Assembly (NCBI RefSeq): GCF_029245835.1
Contig: NZ_JAQWOO010000027.1
Coordinates: 62,001 to 126,000 of the forward strand
Direction of reading: 5' to 3'
Source of the DNA: Algibacter sp.
GTDB lineage: Bacteria > Bacteroidota > Bacteroidia > Flavobacteriales > Flavobacteriaceae
DNA length: 64,000 nt
In this document: positions 61,095 to 64,000 of the stretch, piece by piece
Layout of the letters: the number at the start of each line of letters is the position of its first letter
Numbering within the stretch: the first letter of the stretch is position 1
Notes under the pieces: generated by a model
Database searches by the model: none
What the model saw: the letters and a program-made list of their open reading frames with translations, nothing else
Told to the model about the DNA's origin: nothing
Made by a program: the position numbers and the translations under genes

Positions 61095-62086
61095 TAATCT
61101 GTCTTAGGTCTGTTAAAAAGTAAAGATAGCCATCCTGCTTTTCTTCCCAAAGCTTCGGTAAACGCTTCTTTTCTTTTATTTGTTGTTAACACATTTAAAA
61201 ACCGTACAGTGGTTAATAATAAAACGGTTAAATTCCATTTAATTCTGGATTTTAAACTTGGGTGAGGGTACTTTACACGCCATACATACCAACCGTTACG
61301 AACCACCATTTTACCATAATTAAATTTATTTGGGCGCCCTGAAACATCATGATGATGAGACAATCTTGCGTTTGTATTTACATATAGCTTTCCTAGTTTG
61401 GCTATTCTAAGTGAAAAATCAGCATCTTCGTATAAACCATAGCCTTCAAAGTATATTGAGAAAGATAAATTTTCAAAAACTTTTTTTCTATAACTAGAAA
61501 CGCCTCCCATAATCTGTTCTACAGGATATGTTTTACCAGAAGGTGGTAAAAACCCAACAGATCTTCCATGAGCAAAAGTTGGTAAAAACCCTGGAGGTGT
61601 ATCAGGTTGCAAACCAAATTTTCGTCTTAATCTAAATCTAGATGGCTCACTTCGCTCCCAGCCATCAAAATAAAATTTATCTTTATTCTTTTTATTACTT
61701 GCTTTTATCCATTCTGCGCCATTAGTAATATAGCCACCAACGGCTAAAGCGTCTGGATACTTCGTATAAGTTTCAATTAAATTTTTAAAATAGTCAGGTG
61801 TTAAAATAACATCATCATCTAAAAAACAAATTATTTTTGATTCATCTGAAACTAATTTAACACCATAATTACGTTGTTTAGTGAGTCCTCTATCTTGCTC
61901 ATCAACATTGAAATATTTTAAATTATCAAATTTGTTATTTTCAAATAATAATTTGGTTTCAGTATTAATTGAACTATCTATAATTAAAATCTCTTTAGGA
62001 TAATGGATTTGCTCCTTAATTGAAAGCATCAAACTTAGCAAAGACTGGCTTCGCATGTATGTACATATTATTAACGAGATATTCAT
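61091..62086 (-). CDS. Glycosyltransferase family 2
   Basis: 331 residues. GT-A fold: SLIICTYMRSQSLLSLMLSI at the start, DDD in ICFLDDDVILTPDYF (about 91-105), and YEDADFSLRIAKLG, the acceptor/catalytic segment. It transfers a sugar with inversion from a nucleotide donor. The following 147 bases separate it from the larger GT2 at 62234; the cluster has a possible break in transcription here. Confidence 0.9.
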   Translation of the reverse strand: MNISLIICTYMRSQSLLSLMLSIKEQIHYPKEILIIDSSINTETKLLFENNKFDNLKYFNVDEQDRGLTKQRNYGVKLVSDESKIICFLDDDVILTPDYFKNLIETYTKYPDALAVGGYITNGAEWIKASNKKNKDKFYFDGWERSEPSRFRLRRKFGLQPDTPPGFLPTFAHGRSVGFLPPSGKTYPVEQIMGGVSSYRKKVFENLSFSIYFEGYGLYEDADFSLRIAKLGKLYVNTNARLSHHHDVSGRPNKFNYGKMVVRNGWYVWRVKYPHPSLKSRIKWNLTVLLLTTVRFLNVLTTNKRKEAFTEALGRKAGWLSLLFNRPKTDY

Positions 62087-62233
62087 AAATAAACGATTGT
62101 GCTAAATATTTCCTTGTTTGGATTCAAATAAAAAACGTCTTTAATATTTTAATTCTCTTTATGTTAAGCGGAATAATGAATACGATAACACAAGATATTT
62201 TATTCAAAATATTAAAAACCTTAACCAATTTTG

Positions 62234-63769
62234 TTAACTATAACGTTCGCCTTTTTCCATTAGCCGTTTAGCATATCTTAACGATTTACTAAACTGCAGT
62301 TGTTTGTAAGGTAATTTTAATAAATTAAAAATAAATCCTTTTTTTCCCTTTTTAAAAGTATAAATAAAGAAATGTTTCCAACGCCACTCTTTAATTTGCG
62401 ATGACGTAAAATGTTTCAAAAATTTATAAGTTACTGTTGGACTAGGTACAGGGCGAATATGTTTTACTGGTTTATCTAACTCCCAAGGCTGAACCTTACG
62501 ATTCTTACCCAATATTTTAGACTGATTCCCCCAAAACCTATAGCCTCCAATAGATGGTTTTAAATGTAGATTTGGTGAAAACGGATTATTTAATAATACT
62601 TCTCCTAACTTTAAAATTCTTAACCCAAAATCTGCATCTTCTCCGTAACCCCCATCAAAATTTATATCGTTACCTACTAATTTTTTAACAATACTTCTTT
62701 TTACGCATGAGTTAGCATTACTAAACAAATGGGCTACACCAACTTTCCATCTGTGATCTTTTAAGATGGATAATTTTTCTTTTAAATCATCAAGATTTTG
62801 GTTTGTATTATCTGCCATAATATCTAGTCCATTACAAGCACTAGCGTTGTATGTTTGTAATAATCTTATATGATTCTCTACAAAGTCTGGTAATACGCGC
62901 ACATCATCATCTGCAAAAATAATATAATCACCAGTACACATTTTAATGGCTTCATTTCTTGCACGACAACTTCCTTTAGTTGTTTGCCATTTTACTTTAA
63001 CATCAAATTCAAAATTTTCTGGGTTATAATATTTTACATGGCGGTCATCTTCTGGAGTGGCATCAACAATAACGGCTTCCTTAATTAAGTAGGTTTGTGC
63101 ATTATGGTCTTGAAGTAACAACTCTGTATATTCTTGACGTCTCATTGTTGGAATAACCAAGCTTACCGTTGGATTCCCTATTACTGGGTTTAGCGGTCTA
63201 TATTTAAGAAGTGTGTTTTGCTTTTTAGAAACTTTTTTTGATGCTTTTTTTAACGCCTTATATTCTGAAAAAAAACTCAAACTCTTTCTAAATAGCATGT
63301 AATAACTGTGTTGCTTTTTAAAGTTTTTTAAGAAAAATAAATACCTGTCTTCTTTAGAAATAGATACCTCAATTTGATTTCCTGCAAATAATCCTTTTTT
63401 ATATAGTGGAATACCTCCTGAATTTCTTAACATATTAAAACCAAAATCTAATCCACTTATAACAGTTTCAGAATATTGATAATCAAAACCTCCTAATGCT
63501 TCCCAAACAGATGCTCGAACCACAAAATGATTCGCGTTTAACCTCCAACTAACACATTCTTTTAAATCTTTAAAATCATTTATAAACCACCAATACACAG
63601 CAGATTGATATACTAAGTCTTGAAAACAATCTTGAAAACCTTGATCTAGAGCACTGTGCCACAAATCGCCAGTTCCTTGAGGTAGTTCTTCTAACATCTC
63701 TATATTTGGATCTCCATGATACAACAAAACCTCACCGCTTTGCGTGTTGTATTTACTAAGTTTAATCAT
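62234..63769 (-). CDS. Glycosyltransferase family 2, with an extra partial GT2 region
   Basis: 511 residues. The C-terminal GT2 domain (about 200-410) is complete: TVSLVIPTMRRQEYTELLLQ, ADDDVRVLPDF and GYGEDADFGLRILKLG. The N-terminal 160 residues look like the back half of another GT2 domain (RASVWEALGGFDYQYSETVI, GLDFGFNML) without its donor-binding start, so this may be an eroded tandem duplication or a longer family form. The stop-side neighbour overlaps by 8 bases at 63762-63769. Confidence 0.82.
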   Translation of the reverse strand: MIKLSKYNTQSGEVLLYHGDPNIEMLEELPQGTGDLWHSALDQGFQDCFQDLVYQSAVYWWFINDFKDLKECVSWRLNANHFVVRASVWEALGGFDYQYSETVISGLDFGFNMLRNSGGIPLYKKGLFAGNQIEVSISKEDRYLFFLKNFKKQHSYYMLFRKSLSFFSEYKALKKASKKVSKKQNTLLKYRPLNPVIGNPTVSLVIPTMRRQEYTELLLQDHNAQTYLIKEAVIVDATPEDDRHVKYYNPENFEFDVKVKWQTTKGSCRARNEAIKMCTGDYIIFADDDVRVLPDFVENHIRLLQTYNASACNGLDIMADNTNQNLDDLKEKLSILKDHRWKVGVAHLFSNANSCVKRSIVKKLVGNDINFDGGYGEDADFGLRILKLGEVLLNNPFSPNLHLKPSIGGYRFWGNQSKILGKNRKVQPWELDKPVKHIRPVPSPTVTYKFLKHFTSSQIKEWRWKHFFIYTFKKGKKGFIFNLLKLPYKQLQFSKSLRYAKRLMEKGERYS

Positions 63770-64000
63770 TTTTAATTAATAATGATTTATATAAATTAAT
63801 GTTATTTTTTAATATCATATCAGGAGAAAAATTAGAAATAACATGCAACCTTCCCATTTTTCCGAAGCTTTTATTTTTTTCTTCATCTGTTAGAAGTGTA
63901 ACAATTTTATTTGAATACATGTCGTGATTTAATGGGCTTACCAAATACCCTGTTTTCTCATCTTCCATAAGTTCTGTAGCCCAACCTATATTTGACGCCA
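63762..64000 (-). CDS. Glycosyltransferase family 4-type, C-terminal part (extends beyond window)
   Basis: Only the last 79 or so codons are in the window; the frame remains open past 64000 with ASNIGWATELMEDEKTGYLV, the donor-site text that in GT4 enzymes precedes a Leu-Val-x-Pro motif (here YLVSP). The ATG at 63968 is an internal Met, not the start. It continues the minus-strand glycan cluster, and its stop overlaps the start of the GT2 gene. Confidence 0.8.
   Translation of the reverse strand, partial: ASNIGWATELMEDEKTGYLVSPLNHDMYSNKIVTLLTDEEKNKSFGKMGRLHVISNFSPDMILKNNINLYKSLLIKND

Noticed and set aside
1-64000. CRISPR arrays, tRNA or rRNA genes, prophage
   Set aside because: No regularly spaced direct repeats, no cloverleaf or ribosomal sequence and no phage structural genes were recognised by eye; a tRNAscan or covariance search was not possible.

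Overview
The window is a chromosomal segment from a Bacteroidota bacterium, almost certainly a marine-type member of the Flavobacteriaceae. The evidence is the AT-rich base composition, promoters with the TAnnTTTG -7 box instead of a sigma70 box, little visible Shine-Dalgarno signal, and family content typical of the group: fused ResB/CcsA, PUR/DUF3276, DUF2911, a Lacal_2735-type small protein, a PorV/PorQ-like barrel, a DUF4105 protein and a fused cyclophilin-FKBP. No tRNA, rRNA, CRISPR array, phage or complete insertion sequence was recognised.

Layout. 1-1462 (-): N-terminal half of a cytochrome c assembly protein, then a truncated haemoglobin. 2491-8324 (+): housekeeping run of a DUF2520 dehydrogenase, KdsC-like phosphatase, UbiA prenyltransferase, Maf, a lipoprotein, a small MscS channel and CorA. 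8732-12160 (+): a single-gene type IIG restriction-modification enzyme with an IS200/RAYT-like HUH-Y1 domain inserted in its methyltransferase core. 12967-18286 (+): an apparent sugar-derivative operon (PIG-L deacetylase, a 36-residue membrane peptide, SSS symporter, Gfo/Idh/MocA oxidoreductase). 18472-20262: DUF2911 protein and an aquaporin. 20359-35025 (+): a roughly 15 kb light/UV-response island. 35178-43142: general cell functions (YajC, DUF1573, NusB, ABC exporter, PUR protein, CsaA, thioredoxin-like, GNAT, DinB-like, PPIase fusion). 43420-45510: a hypothetical, a K+ channel and a TM2 protein. 45911-55016: RecQ, KdsD, TatC, LptB, DUF808, PssA, PorV/PorQ-like and DUF4105 proteins. 55036-64000 (-): a polysaccharide locus with an initiating sugar transferase, an O-antigen ligase/polymerase and six glycosyltransferases, running off the window end.

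The light island holds four different photolyase/cryptochrome genes (CRY-DASH, iron-sulfur PhrB-type, one of unassigned class, class I CPD type). With them are a TetR-like regulator, an ABC1 kinase, flavin reductase, two SDR-like proteins, DUF2256, a TIGR03643 protein, GTP cyclohydrolase I, glutathione peroxidase, TspO, an SRPBCC protein and several small proteins. The promoters of the regulator gene and of the second sub-operon share a long motif at identical spacing, which points to one regulator for the island.

The intergenic DNA carries several interspersed elements: a family with TGCGTnA...ATTG and AACGCCCAAA ends, a CGTCATT inverted repeat, (GAGACT)n tracts, a 13-bp tandem repeat and a CGCTTTCGCGGAAA word that also occurs inside coding sequence.
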